Notes: a model not told the origin generated them from the letters alone. Counted from the stretch's first letter, positions 1 through 12,606 are shown. The stretch is DNA of 64,000 nt from Ceratodon purpureus (GCA_014871385.1 CM026426.1:77212300-77276299), one strand, 5' to 3'. A program made the numbers and translations.

Positions 1-1370
1 GACTTCAAGCACAAAGTTACTAGAAAGGCTTTGTGGATAGATAGTTATTACACTCCACAATGGGTTAGAGTTAAGTTGAATGAGAAGCCGTGAGAATACC
101 TGCGCATTCTCTGTCTGCAACAAACTTTGGATATGACAAAGGCTTTGTCAGGAAGTTAGCTCTTTGAGAGCTTGTTGGCGTGAATTTAACTAATATGTCA
201 CCGTTTTGAACTGTTTCCCTAATAAAGTGAGCTTGGATACCAATATGCTTTGTCCTTGTGTGCATAAAGGGGTTGTGAACAAGTTTGATGCAGGACTCAT
301 TATTACTAATGATTGGTGTTGCGTCTGTTATGCTAATTCCCAATTCTTCCAGTATGCGTCGGAAGTAAAGCACGTCCTTGGATGCATCTGTTAGAACTCT
401 ATATTCAGCCTCGGTGCTAGATAAGGATACCGTAGGTTGAAGCTTGCTTGTCCAGAATACGCACGAGTTTCCCAATTTGTGCAGGATACCAGAGGTTGAC
501 CTTCTAGTATCTAAATCTCTACCTCAATGTGCGTCCGTGTAAGTGTGATATTTCAAATCATTATCTGAAGAAAAGAAAAGGCCATGGTTAATGGTACCTT
601 TGAGATATCGTAGTATACGTTTAGCTGCTTGCAAGTGATCCACCTCAGGTTGGTCTATGTACCTTGCGACACACCCAACTGCATACGAGACATCTAGTCT
701 TGTATTGATTAAGTAAATTAGACTTCCGACCAATGATCTGTACATCTCAGCGTCAACTAAATCGGAACCCATACTTTTATGAAGCTGAATATGTGGATCC
801 ATGGGTAGCAAATTTGAGTTACATTGAGTCAATCCGAACTTCTCTAATAACTTTTGAATATACGCTGACTGAGTCAGAAGGATACCATTCTGTAAGCATT
901 GAATTTTTGCACCAAGGTAAATGCGTGCCAGCCCCATGTCCGACATTTCGAATTCTAAACTTAATGCTTTCTTCAAGCCTTTGATCTCTTTTAAGTCGTC
1001 ACCAGTGATTAACAGGTCGTCCACATATAATAGTATAAAGACTCGTTTCTGTTTTGCTGAAGAGAAATACAGATTCGGATCCTGTTGACTTCTGATGTAT
1101 CCTTGTTTTGTTAACTAGGTGTCAATCCTTGAATACCACGCCTTAGGAGCTTGTCTCAACCCATACAGAGCATGCTTTATTCTGCACACCTTCGTAGGGT
1201 TGCCTGATTCCGGAAATCCTTCCGGTATTTCCATCAAAACCTCTTCATTCAGTATACCATTCAAGAAGGCAGTCTTGACGTCCATTTGATGAAGATCACA
1301 ATTATTTCTTGCGGCTAAAGCTAAAATTATTCTAATTGTTGACCAACGAACTACTAGGGCAAATATGTCG
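1..1370 (-). mobile_element. Ty1/Copia pol remnant (RT and RNase H)
   Basis: This is the 3' part of a Ty1/Copia polyprotein. Reading right to left, a reverse transcriptase segment carries DVKTAFLNG (about 1290-1250) and the YVDDLL active-site motif (about 1030-1012). The RNase H segment with STEAEY follows near 410. The order RT then RNase H at the 3' end of pol is standard for Copia. I recognise no gag, protease, integrase or LTR, so the element is truncated or runs off the left edge. The frame is broken in several places, so it is an old fossil. The family call is firm; the outer limits are not. Confidence 0.85.
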
Positions 1371-2100
1371 TGAAAATCTACACCTTCCCGTTGCTGGAAG
1401 CCGGCACCATTGGTGCCTCGTCAAAAGTGCGCGGGCACCCTGTTTTTTTCCTCTCACGTGCAGGCTTAGAGGGCCTTTTGGAGACCCCATTTTGCACCTA
1501 ATGTTAATGTAATCTTGAACCACCTCATTCTATAAAGGAACATGCTCCGGAAATTCGGAGACCTGAGGAACAAACAATCCGTCCGGATAGTCCGCAATCA
1601 CCAAGTCCACTGCGGGTTTATAATCAACCATTCCTGAGAAATACAACTCCCGACTTGCTCCCACCTGCAATGAAGAATGAGTAAAAATCGGACATGATGC
1701 AGAAGTATAGAATAGAAAAACCACATCCAAAAATACAATGTTAATTTACTAAATGTACCTTGGTCAGAAATGCGATCATAGCCTCATGTCCTACAACTCA
1801 TGACACCCAACTCATGATGGCAATTGTTCAGAAATGTGATCATAGGTCAAAAATAAATACTGTCCTACAACTCATGTTCAAAAATAAATACTGTCCTACA
1901 ACTCTCTGAAATCTTGCAAAAAATTCTAAACTGCCCTTGAAATTGCCTTAAATTCTGGTCCTAGATTTGAAAACGCCAACTTAGATCTACTCAAATCATG
2001 GTGGTATTTTCCTAGATCTCATACATTTTCCTACTCTCCTTGGTCTGATCTACAATACCCACTCATTTAAACACTAGATCTATTGGACCTACCAGGCAGA
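1371..2100. other. No gene recognised; AT-rich, short tandem duplication
   Basis: Short open frames occur but none resembles a known protein. A 31-bp unit is present twice in tandem at about 1847-1905. The stretch may belong to the flank of the degraded Gypsy-derived element on its right. Confidence 0.4.
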
Positions 2101-2229
2101 TTCACTAACCTGGTCCTTCAAACCCTCATAACTGCAACTTCAGACATTTACACCCGAATGTAATCAATTCCTTTCCATTATTCACTATAAATCCATACAT
2201 GATTCTGCCTCCTACTACTATCACTGTCT

Positions 2230-2648
2230 GGACCCCCAAGGTCCTGAAAACTGCTCTAACAACACCCTCTAAGCCATCCTGCAACCTATGCTACACACAC
2301 ACTACCATCTGAGAGCTTTGAATTGAGAGGGAGAGAGAGAGAGAATGAGCTTTGCAGCCCCCTCTCATACAACCCCATCCAAAATCCTAGCCACCACCCC
2401 CAAAACCCTAACTGCCAACAGTTTTCATCTGACCACCAGACTTCATCCAACCACCATATTTCATCCATCCGACAATTTTCATCCATCTAGCAGTTTTCAT
2501 CCAAAATAGGCAATTTTCATCCAATTAGAGTTATTGCAGGGTAGTACAGTAACTTAACAGTTTACTGCCCCCTCAGTAACTCCTATTTTACTGCTCCTCT
2601 ACAAATTTAATGCCCCTCTATTCTACTACCTTAAATCCCCGGTTAATA
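2230..2648 (-). repeat. Candidate 3' LTR of the degraded element
   Basis: It begins in minus sense with TATTAACCGGGG directly after a polypurine tract. It contains about six TGGATGA-type motifs (2410-2540), as the young element's LTR also does, and GTTAGGGTTTT further on. The outer end is inferred only from the 424-bp length of the related LTR and may be wrong. Confidence 0.45.
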
Positions 2649-2790
2649 CTATCCCCCTTTTAGTCTGCATCTGCCGTCAGATGCTCGTGTTCGGGTTTTA
2701 TGTCGTTAACCAAAAAAATTAAGGTATCAAAAATTAAAAAAAAAGGAAAGTCATACTCGTCCTACCAGTAACCTAGCCTAGTTCTACAGT

Positions 2791-5210
2791 CTAGCCACTA
2801 ATTGGTGCTGCCCCTCTTGCTGCTGATGTTGGCATTCTTGGTGCTGCCTCTAGTTCAGGTGGTGCTGGTACTGGTGGTACAGTAGGAACGGTACTTGCTG
2901 GTCCCTCACCTGAGTGGGAACCAATAGTAGAAGTGGTCCCGAGGCCACTGCTGGAAGCCATTTCATCATCCCCAGACTGCATCCCATCAGGCAGCTCCTG
3001 GTCCTTTTCATCTTGGTCATCCTCAGACCAGTACACAAAAGATGGATAAGCCTCGGCAAATAGCATCAAACACCTGGAGTACCTTGCGTGGTCCTCTGAG
3101 TAGGCCTGAATCTGGTCCAGTACCTACTTCTTGGAGGTAGACAGCTAATGCCTGGTCAACCCCCTAGAAGCTTGAGTAGAAGTGGCCTCAGCCAACTCCA
3201 CCCTCTGTCAGAGTTGCTGGTTCTCCATGGCCAGCCGATCAAAATCCCTGAACCTGGCACTGATCGTGGCCTCCAACTCCAATCTCCTCGTCCTGACTGC
3301 CTCTGTTTGGACCCTTTGATCAACACAAGCCTGTCTCTCCCTCGCCTGGTCCTGCTGGAGTACCATCAACTAGTGCTGAGCCTGCTGTAGCTGGTCAGTC
3401 AACTCCCGAATCTGCTCCTCCTAGACCTGTCTGGTGGTCATCAACACTTGGTACGTCGGTCCAGACATGTCCTCCTGCCCCTGTACCATCTGCATACGAG
3501 ATGCTTGGACCAGTGCCACCTTCAACTACTGGACCAAGTGGTCCACCTCCTTGATGACATCCCCTTGGTCCCCCATCCCTGCTGGTCTTGGCTGAATCCT
3601 GGTCCCTACCGAGCCTGTGGGAAAATCCACAAATGGCTCATCCTGGAGATCCATGGGATCCTGCTCCTGTACCTGGTCCTGGTACTGCTCCTGTAGCTGC
3701 TCCTCGCACTGGTCCTGGTGCTGGTCCTAGTGCTGGTCGTGGTGCTGGTCGTGGTGCTGGTCCTGGTGCTGGCCTTGGTGCTGGCCCTCTTGAACTGGCT
3801 GCTGCCTGGTGGGGGCCAACACTAACACCAACTCTGGGCTACTAAAGATCAATACTGGGCTACTCACCTGGCCTTGCATCCTCCTGCCCTGATGTCCTCC
3901 TCCTCCTCCTGGTGTTGTAACACTCACATCTACCTCCATGGAATCTGGACTGGTCTCCTGATATCTGGAACTGTTCCCCATCCTCCTCAGTCTCTTGAAC
4001 CCGCATGTCTGCTCCCCCGGTCCTAGAGATGCCGCGGCCTTCCTCTTCCCTTTCTTCTGTTGCTATGTCAATCCGGGTGAAGATGAAGACTGGCGCTCCA
4101 TTGAGGTTGACTGGTCCTCCTCCTGTCTGGTCAGCTGAGTATCAAGCCCCTCTCCTCTGGCCACATCTGGTGGCAGCAGTCCTGCTGGGCGGTCTGGTAT
4201 CACATCTGGTGGTTCAGCACTATCATTCTGCTCCTCACTGGAGCTCACCTTCGGTGCAGGATCCACATACTCCTCATCAGGGAACCAGTTTTTACAACAA
4301 TGCATCCATCAACTCTGCCCCCTTGATCTCTCTGGTCGGGCTGGTGTGAATCCGATTAAGTGGCCTCCTCAAGCTGGAAAGAAGAAGGAGGGCCCAGTTG
4401 TGGTCTCCCTTCCTCACTGCCTGGTACATGTTTCAGTAGCTCATTGCTGGCATACTGGGACCTCTTCTTCACACACATGATCTCCACCAGTGCCTTGACC
4501 CTATCTTGGTACTGCTCATCAAACCCTCTTGATCCTGGTCCCATCACTGGTGTGGTCTGCCCTAGTCAACCCAAACATGGTCATGTACTTCTTCTCCAGG
4601 GAAGTACTGCCCATAGGAACTGGTGGTGTCCTGATCCCCTCAATCCCTAGAGCCTGCTGTATGGTCTATGCTGTGATCTCCACTGAAATACCCCTCCCTG
4701 TGGCCCGAATTGGCATGGAATACTCAATCTTCTTCCCCTTGGTGTACTGGAACCCCTCCACCAGGTTTGCTACCAGCTCTGCGCGTGGTGCTGCCCAGGT
4801 GTACTCATAAAAAGACCCTAGACCCACTTGCTCGGCCCATACATCATCCTGGAGGTCTCTCCAACCCTGCCAATGCTTTAAGGGAAGAAAGGTGAGCTGA
4901 ATAGCTCTGCCTACCTTCCTTTCAATCCTGGTCCTCCTAGGGGCCCTGGCCAGGACATTCAAGTGATCTTCCTCCTGGTGGTATTCCCTCGTACTAGTCC
5001 TTGGACCCCTCCTGGTCCCCCGCTCGGTCCCTCTTGAGTCGGCTGTGGAGGTTTCTCCCCCTCCATAGGCTGCAAGTCCATCCCCTCCTGGTGTAAAGCT
5101 ACACCTGGTCTCTTTAGGTAAGCTCGAAGATCACCTTTTGATTGGAGCTCTCTTATTGGATGCAGGAAATTGCTGGTCACCTGATCCCGCACCCTGGTTA
5201 CTGCCCCCAC
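2791..5210 (-). pseudogene. Fossil homologue of the Gypsy accessory ORF
   Basis: Several minus-sense segments match, in order, the 821-codon gene at 31913-34378. One near 4830-4670 has an acidic tryptophan patch, a PRAELVANLVEGFQY-like stretch and GRGISVEITA ([15 protein letters not shown] and RGKPVEITA in the relative). One near 4547-4356 matches the part around [16 protein letters not shown]. One near 4300 has WFPDEE (WFPERE). At 3110-3000 the C-terminal end keeps the AYSEDHARYSRCL-like spacing of [13 protein letters not shown]. The middle is rich in proline, serine and glutamine, as in the relative. The reading frame is broken in several places. This is the evidence that the accessory gene is shared between elements. 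Confidence 0.7.
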
Positions 5211-5219
5211 CTGCCCCCT

Positions 5220-6095
5220 CTCTTAGTTCATTTTTGTTCATTTTTAATTTTTTTTCTTTTTGATTTTTTCTAGTGCTCTACTAGTTTCCTAGTCTGCACC
5301 TGTTCTTCTGATTGACCCCCTTCGCCTCAATCTCTTAAAGATGGACTGATGTTTCTCTTAAAATTTCCCTTGAGCCTCTTCTTGGATTTCTCCTTACTGG
5401 TCTCTCCCCTCTATTTCCTATCCTTGCTGTTGCCCCCCTTTGAGCTGTCAATCTACGGCTCATGCTGTCCTTGTAACCCCCTGGTCCTCTTCTATCTAAC
5501 CCTCTAACCCTTCCTTCCTGCCCCCAAGCACCTGAAGCTCTGTACTTAACGTGGTGTTTGAATGTTGCTGTATTGGAGACTGGCCCGCCTTGCTCTTGTT
5601 TGGGTTGCTCCCTTCGCGGCAGTTTGCAAGTGCCGCCCTGTCCGCTTCTTCTCTCACTGTCCGGCTGCTATTTGGACTTCCCTTCTCCAACCAAGCCCGT
5701 CTGTCGCCCTGCTCCCTGTGTGCGACCTGCTGCTGTACTGCTTTAAAGGTCTGATGCCGAGCTTCACTACCAACTGATCCCCTTCCTCCGGCGCCTGTTG
5801 ACCACCGCTCTTTACAGTCAATTGCTTGCCCTGTTTTTTCTTGCTCCTGCGATCTTCTTGTAAATGGCTGCTACTCTCCTTCAAAACCTAGCTGCTCACC
5901 TCCACCGTCGACAACACTTCCCTTTCCTCTTCCCGACTGCTTATCTCTGCCTCCGGCTAGTTGCTGCACTCCTTCGTTGGTGGGCTGCCGAGCTCGACTA
6001 CCGACTGCTCCACTTCCTCTTGCGTCTGTTGACTGCTGTCGGTGCGAATCACGACTAGATACCCCAAAATCGCTTTTTGCAAACCCTAGCTGCCC
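5220..6095. other. Untranslated or linker part of the degraded element
   Basis: C- and T-rich plus strand with overlapping short frames in all phases and no recognisable protein. It lies upstream, in minus sense, of the accessory-gene fossil and is probably its leader. Confidence 0.3.
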
Positions 6096-6104
6096 AATTG
6101 CTTG

Positions 6105-6300
6105 GTCCCCTTGACTGCTCGGCTCCATCCGCCACTGCTGCCAGCCCTGGCCGTTGCCTTGCGTCCCTTCTCCTCGGTCTCTTTCACTGCTCGGCTCCGC
6201 CCGCCATTGCTGCCAGCCTTGGCCGTTGCCTTGCGCCCCTTCTCCTCGGTCCTCTTCACTGCTTCGCACCGCCCACTGCTACTGTCGGCCTTGGCCTTCA
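6105..6300. repeat. Imperfect ~75-bp tandem repeat, about 2.5 copies
   Basis: A unit beginning with CACTGCTCGGCTCC and containing GGCCGTTGCCTTGCG recurs at about 75-bp spacing. Both strands stay open across it, so long frames here are by-products of the repeat. Confidence 0.7.
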
Positions 6301-7317
6301 CGAAGGGCTCCTCCCTCCGTGCTCCAGCACCTTGTGCTGCTGTAGCCGAGGTCCACCTGAGAATCCCGACCCCGCTCCTTTGATGCTCCTCCAACTCTGA
6401 CCTCAAAAAGGCTGAGTCCTTTAGTCGAGCTGCGGAAGTCCTCCCTTGCTCTGCTCCTTTGGCGCCCTTCTTCATCCCTCGAGGATGAACTCTCTTGCCT
6501 GGATGGATGAAACCTCGGCCCTCCAATTGACTGTTGCGGTCTTTGCTCCATCCCTACTGCTAATCCTTCGCTGTTGGCTCTTGTTGGGTCTGAACTCGAC
6601 TGGCTCCAACTACTTTGCCTCCAGCTCCCTTCCGCCTCTGGCCTATATCGGTTCACCCTGCACAGCCAATACCTAAAACTGCTGTTTAGGGTTAGCCGCC
6701 GGTTTTCATCCACTATGGATGAAATCTGTTGACTGGATGAATTTTCTTCATCCTCCTCCTTTATTGGCCGCCCCCTTAGCTGTAACATCGCCTGTGCCAC
6801 GTGCTGCTCTTGGACTGGGATGACCTCTATTACTCCACATAGTAGTACAGGCTGCTTCCTTTCTTTCTCTTCTGCTCCTTTTTTGATTGCTTCCTCATTT
6901 TCATTATTTTTTTCTTTTTGATTATTTCTTCTTTTTTCTTTATTTTTTTCACTAACTTCGCCCTCATCCCCTTTGCCTGCTCTCTGGTTATCCTTCCACC
7001 TATTCTGCTCTTGTGGGATTTCATCCTGCCCTTCTTCATTTCTTCTTTCCTGGTCTTGTCTGGTCCTGTCTTGATGGTCTTGATGTTTGTCCTGGTCCTT
7101 AGTGCATCTGCTCTCCTAGTCTTCAGCTCCTACTGTATGTCGTTGTCTGATGCTGGTACTGTCCTATTTACCCAAATTGGTCCCTTCCTGGCCTGCTTGC
7201 CCACTATCCCCCTTTTGCTGTACTGGCCAGGCTTTGCTCTACAAATAGAATACTTTCCCGCCCTATACAGGGTTCTTTCCAGGTGGCCATTAGATTGTCA
7301 TAGTTTTGTTGTTAGAG

Positions 7318-10300
7318 ATGGCGCTTCAGGATGTTGCCAACAGGGGAAGGGGTAGTGGATACACGGCATCTGTAGCTCTTGATAGCAAGTTTGCAAGTAT
7401 TGTCAAGAAAGGGGTTCGACTTGATCAACAAGTCCCAAGATTAGAATTTCCAGTCTTGAGAGCATCTGGTGCCACCAACATGCATCTGTGGTTGGATGGA
7501 AATTTGTACCCAACAGATCCACTCACTAGGAAGCCACCGCCGTTTGGGACGTTGAAGAGTTGTTTGGAATTCCTTTGGCATGGGGAATCTGGCCTATTAG
7601 GATATACAAAACGCCTCGTTAGCACCAACGATGCAATAGTGGGGTTGGAACAAGAGCTAGAAAAGGCAAGGACTGATTGTATCCGTGAAAATGTTGGCTT
7701 CCAAATTCCGTTGCCAATCTGAAGTCCGAACTTGATGCTGCAAATAGCAGATGGGCAATGCAATCAGCTGACCTTCTTGCTGGTAGTACAGAGGAGATTA
7801 ATATGTTGAAGAGCGAATCTGAATCTTTGAGGTCTCGATGTCTAGCATTAGAAGATCAGTTGGAGCGTAACGAGTACAATTACAGGAACAACTTACTACA
7901 GCTCCGATAGCAGGGACAAGAAGCGGCTGATCAACATGCAGAAGAAATATCATTGGCAATGTTGCAAGCAACCCATGGTTTGCGACAAGTACGTGAAGCG
8001 CACCAACAGCAACTTGCGGATGGGCAACATGAACTGACGGAAGCGAGGAGGGCTTTGTCGAAGTTGAGGAAGAAAATTGAACGAATGATTAGTACTCCAC
8101 TAGGAGCACAATTGAGAGCATCCAAGGGTTTATCTGCATTAGCCAAGACTGGTGGAGCTGCAAGAGCTCGTATAGCCAAAATTAGAAGCTTGTTGCAACC
8201 ACGTGTACTTCATACCATACATGATGGAAGCAAGACATCAAAGTGTAGGAAGCGGTTCTGTGGGGACAGGGACATACAAGAGGGGACAGGCCATGCTCTT
8301 GCTCAAATAATGTCCGAAGGAGAGACAATGGCATTGGTGTCAAATCCGCGAAATAGTTTTGCTGCAACCACGATGACCAATTACTACCTTGAGAGAATTG
8401 GGAAGGAGCTGGGAACAGAAGCGGTTCTGGCAGCATGTGATATGACTGGAGTCTCTCAAAAAGGATACGGTGAGATCTATAAGACAATTAAAGGGAGAGT
8501 GCAGCTTGTTGAGAAACGCTTAAAGGCAACATTTTTGCCAAATCCTCACAAGGTATGTGGTAACACTTGTTGAGAACACTGATTTTGAAGCAGAGTACTA
8601 GTTAACCTTGATACTAGTCTTACTGTTGAGAACATTGATTTTGAACTAGAATTGGCAAGAGAAAATCATCTGGTTTGCAATTTTTTGGTTCTAATCAAAT
8701 GACATGCATGCATGTGATTGTTGTGTAACTTTTAAAATTGAACTCTTGGCAATGCATTGAACATGTCAGTTTGTTGCGAACAAAATTAAATTCAAAGTTG
8801 AAAGATCTTGTTGGTGACTATTACTCCATAGATAATACACTGGAGCTTGTAACACAAGTTCCAACGACCAAAGGAAAGAAGAAGAAATCAGAGATTGAAA
8901 GAGTTGTCTTGACATCAAAAAATTCTTTGTTTGTTGACATCGAAGCTGTGCAACGGAGTATGGTGAAGCTGTACGGTTTTACCACTGAAGGTAACTACTT
9001 CGTTCAGAAGCAACCGTAGACAAGTATGGACAGTTAGCTATGTGTTCCCAACGGGTTTCTTATTGATTAGCAATTTTACGCTTTGTCATGATTGCATCGT
9101 GCTCAAATGTGGTAGCTGTTGGGATGTGCAGAAGTTGGAAACACGCCTTTGGTCTTTGTGTTGAAGATGGACGAAGCTGAGATTATGCATGGAAGGAAGT
9201 ATGAAAGGGTTAGTTTGACAATTATGAATCGTGCCTTAGACACCAGCATTGAAAAAAGCGACGATAGGTATTTTTTGGTTCAGTCAGAAACAGAAATATG
9301 GCCTGTTGCTTGCTTTGAGGTTGCCAAAGAATCACATGAGGTCCTCAAATGGGTGTTCGAACTTACTGCGTTCCCAGCATTGATCAAAGCTCAAGAAAGG
9401 AGCCAGCTGCTTTCTGTTGAAGGTGTTGGCAACTTCAAAGTTGAGTGGCATTTATCTGCAGATATGAAGATAATCAAATGCTTGTATGGATTGAAGCATG
9501 GTGCCAACGCGAAACATTCTTGCATCTTCTGTAACCAAGAGAGGACAAAACCTGTGGTGGGAACAGCGGCAGGTGCCACCTCTGAGGCTAAGAGAAGAAA
9601 ACATACGTGGCATGGAGGTCTATTAGCAAGTAATATCAGATCCAATCCGTCTCCTATTGTAGAAGAATCCCGATGGAAACCTATACTGCCTATTCCACTT
9701 GAAAGAGTCCATATTTGTACATTGCATGCTTTGACAAGAATGATTGAGAAAATTCTTCACATGCACTTCATGTTCATTTGGAACATGGAGAATGAAGTCT
9801 GTCAACATGCTGCTATAGAGAATATGGAAAAGACACTGTCTGCAGCTGGGCTTCATGGTGGGAATGTGCGCATAATGAAGGATGCAACACTTAGCGGTGC
9901 TTCCAACAGTGTCCCTATCAAACCTTCCCTCAGTGGCGTGACTGCAGCTAGGATGTTCCAACCGTCCACTTGGTCAGGGCAAGATCGAGTGTGGAAGGAT
10001 GTTTTGTGCTCAGAAAACAACACCCTAGATCAGGATAGGCAATATCTAGATAGGGTGGAAATGTGGGAAGCGTTGGAACAAGTGTTTCCATATATCTGGT
10101 GGGCCTTACCTTGAATCAGGGGCAGATCAGAACTTTTAGGCCTAAAATTGAGAGATGGGGGCGCCTTTACTAGAAGTGTTTTGGGGAAGACCACGTCACT
10201 CATTATATGGTAGGATTCTGGATTTGAACCACCATTACTATTTGATCTTAATTGTTGCCAACAGTTCTAGTCATTACTACCGTGTTGTTTAGGATGTACT

Positions 10301-10804
10301 AATAATTCATGAAACTGGCTTTTTTTGTAGCATAACCTTGTGAGGCACGGTCCTTGGTATGTGGAAACATACAGGAGCCTTGCTGTTTGGAACAATCAAG
10401 GTATGGAAAAATCGCATCATGCAGCTAAGGCTGCTAATCAACACCACACTCAACACAACGGCACTAAGGACAGGACAAGTGCTATTGTTCAGCAATATCA
10501 ACATTGGTACCGGAATATACAGCACCGGTTTGCAAAGAAGGAACGACTGCAAAGAATCAACAACGTTAGGTCAGTGGAAAATGACGAGTTCATAGCAGCA
10601 GCATTGCAGAAAAAGAGGATGGCATATAACGCATTAGATGCGGTGGAGGGAGCAAGAAGGTGGAGGGAAGATAGAACACGGGTTGGCAGAGCTTGGGTTA
10701 GGGTGGACGTGACAAAAGATTTCGTCGATAACAATGTTGTTGGCAACCTGGAGTCCTCCGAAGATCAACAAAGCCACATAGAAAATAGCGATGATGATAC
10801 TTAG
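7318..10804 (+). pseudogene. Multi-exon transposase-like gene, coiled-coil N-terminus
   Basis: The ATG at 7318 starts a region that becomes a coiled coil (7620-8100), followed by a block 8100-8570 with GMTNYYLERIGKEL-like helices. A donor AAG/GTATGT follows at 8551; later segments begin after AG near 8769, 9131 and 10330. The 9131-10114 part reads LKMDEAEIMHGRKYERVSL, later GLKHGANAKHSCIFC, then a conserved PIPLERVHICTLHALTR. The final exon has GPWYVETYRSLAVWNNQGMEKSHHAAK. From memory this series (acidic patch, Cys-x-x-Cys, Leu-His-Ala helix, GxEKSH) resembles a poorly described transposase-like family widespread in eukaryotes, but I cannot name it. The N-terminal part changes frame near 7720 and has an in-frame TAG at 7908, so this copy is probably dead unless unrecognised introns explain these. 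Confidence 0.55.
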
Positions 10805-10851
10805 TCTAAAGTTTACCTCAAGGTTGCAAACTTCTTACCATTGAAGTGAAG

Positions 10852-11020
10852 GGCTCTTGAGGTTTCACATTGGAGTCCAAAGCTTAAACCTTGATCCCTT
10901 TGGATGTGCTTATATGGTTATAATTCTGGTGAATTTTGGCATTGAGATCTTTAAGAGAGAATTTTAGAATTAGTATTGTTGGGAACTCCGGTAAGTTGAA
11001 CTGTCCAGGGACTCCTGGAT
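10852..11020. repeat. Dispersed direct repeat A, copy 1
   Basis: About 170 bp beginning GGCTCTTGAGGTTTCACATT and ending in a stretch with GGTAAGTTGAACTGTC. It is nearly 90% identical by eye to 18845-19019, in the same orientation. It has no coding content. Confidence 0.8.
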
Positions 11021-11101
11021 TTAGTTGGTGGAATTGTGAGGCTACTAATTTCCGTTAGGAACTGTTCATGACAAACAAGACACGTTGGTTTTGTGGTTTT
11101 C

Positions 11102-11199
11102 AGTTTGTTATTTGGAATATGAAATTGCATTACAATATGCAAAAGTCTTGTTTCCAGATTTAATTCTTGTGCTGGCAGGTTTCCAACGCATATCCTGCT
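11102..11199 (+). repeat. Inverted repeat B, left arm
   Basis: Begins AGTTTGTTATTTGGAATATG and ends CATATCCTGCT. It is the reverse complement, with few mismatches, of 14807-14905. The arms enclose about 3.6 kb that includes the GC-rich insertion and its ORF. Confidence 0.8.
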
Positions 11200-11205
11200 A
11201 ATGTA

Positions 11206-11870
11206 CTAATTCATGTACTAATTTTGAAGTCAAGAAAATGCCAATGTCAAATATGAATCCGAATTACCTATTATTCCGAAGATGCCTGCCTTGAAATATA
11301 GATCTGCTTCAGACTTGGAACAATGTTCACTACACTTGAATAATTCATTTTGCAAAAATGAGTTCATCGTGCTTATCAACATTGTGCAGAATTGACTAGA
11401 AGTATCATGAATTGTATTTTTAGACTAAAATTGAAGGTGCATTTCCATTGACGAACTAACCTCAAACCACGGAGACTGGTGCTAACTACTCTTCACCTTC
11501 TTTGGCCACCAACATTATCGATTCTCAATCGAAATCTGACTCAGCTCATGTTGAAATGGATGTGATGTGTAAGGTTTCTCTCGATAATGGGATGGTGCAA
11601 GTCACGTTCTCCAAACCTGGAGGGCTTGTCACTGGTATCAGCTATGGTGGCATTGAAAACCTCCTTGCGTACAACAATAAAGAAACCAACCGACGGTATG
11701 CAAAGCTCATACTTGTGGGATCCCAAAAACTCAGAATAAACCTGAAGAGCCCCATCCGGAGTTAGGATTCCATTAATTTTTCATTTTTTTGTTTAATTAG
11801 GTAAAAACTAGCTAGATACTAGCCGCATTAAGAGTTAACACAAACTGGATGCTCCAGAAAGCTTAAAATA
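11206..11870. other. No gene recognised
   Basis: AT-rich sequence with one short open frame (11502-11765, plus strand) that resembles nothing I know. It may be a remnant of the DNA flanking the GC-rich insertion. Confidence 0.3.
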
Positions 11871-12076
11871 TTTAACGCAGGAAGTGTTCTCGGAACCTTG
11901 ATCTCGGAACTCGGAAGAGAAAACTCGGAACGGGTTGACGATCCGAGAACTGACTGTTACTGTAACCGCGTTTGGGATCCGAAATGACGCGAAAGTCATC
12001 ATGACTCGAATAATGCTGAGCTCGGTACGGTGGCGGCTGCAATTACGCGCCGCCGTAGCGTTTATGATTCTCTGAG

Positions 12077-12082
12077 TATATA
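12077..12082 (+). promoter_or_regulatory. TATA-like box
   Basis: TATATA preceded by CTCTGAG and followed by a GC-rich leader, about 155 bases upstream of the ATG at 12237. Confidence 0.35.
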
Positions 12083-12236
12083 GGCACGAGTGTTAGGGTT
12101 TGGAGTTCCTTTTTGTGGACTGAGAGTAGAGAGTGAAAGAGCGGTGAGGTGCTTTTCTCTTTTCCGATTCACTAGCAGTTGGATTGCCGAGTTTCTTGCT
12201 GTCGGCTCGCAAAGGGAGAGAAGTGAGACGTAGCTA

Positions 12237-12392
12237 TGTCGCCCGTTCAGTGTAGAATTCTTAGCCCCGCCGCTCCGGTGAGAGAGGGGGAGATGAACGA
12301 GTTGATTGACTATCTCACCCGGATGAGGTGCGAGGGTTTGCTTCGCGACCTTGGTTTGCTTTCGCGACCTGGGCTCGATGAGTTTCTTCTCT
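12237..12392 (+). CDS. Small hypothetical ORF (51 codons)
   Basis: ATG at 12237 with context AGCTATGTCG opens a short frame containing MNELIDYLTRMRCEGLLRDL, an amphipathic helix-like stretch. It lies between the TATA-like box and the longer ORF of the same GC-rich insertion. It may be a first exon or an upstream ORF. I do not recognise it and cannot show that it is translated. Confidence 0.25.
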
Positions 12393-12606
12393 GAGTGCCC
12401 GGAACGGATCAACCGGAAATCCTCGCTCGGAACTAACCTTCCTCCGTGTCGTATCATCTCGGGCCGTGGAAGGTTCCGTGTGCTGCGACGTGGCTCGTTC
12501 CGATCGTGACTTAGAATGGGCCTTCGTCGCGCTGGGATTCGGAAGGATTATCACGAAAGGGCCATTCGGAAGGATTATCACGATCCCTTCTAAGTGCAAG
12601 CACTCG

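Larger units (their letters stand above)
2100..7250 (-). mobile_element. Degraded Gypsy-derived element carrying only the accessory gene
   Basis: A polypurine tract in minus sense (2650-2664) is followed by an LTR-like start, TATTAACCGGGGATT, close to the TGTTAACCGGAGATT that begins the LTRs of the young Gypsy element at 22470. Inside, 2791-5210 encodes a homologue of that element's accessory protein. I see no gag, protease, RT or integrase, so this is either a non-autonomous (LARD-like) relative or a deletion derivative. Another PPT-like sequence lies at 7211-7224. TGGATGA-type motifs cluster at 2410-2540 and 6480-6760. The right edge is not resolved. The copy has many breaks and looks much older than the element at 22-35 kb. 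Confidence 0.6.

Noticed and set aside
1332-1730. Small minus-strand frames as the missing middle of Copia pol
   Set aside because: I could not recognise integrase or early RT motifs in them.
2286-2486. Trp/Asp-rich 66-codon minus frame
   Set aside because: It translates the repeated TGGATGA motifs of the LTR-like region.
5490-7050. Several overlapping frames on both strands rich in Ala, Leu, Ser or Gly
   Set aside because: They arise from C-rich low-complexity DNA and a ~75-bp tandem repeat; none matches a known protein and they exclude one another.
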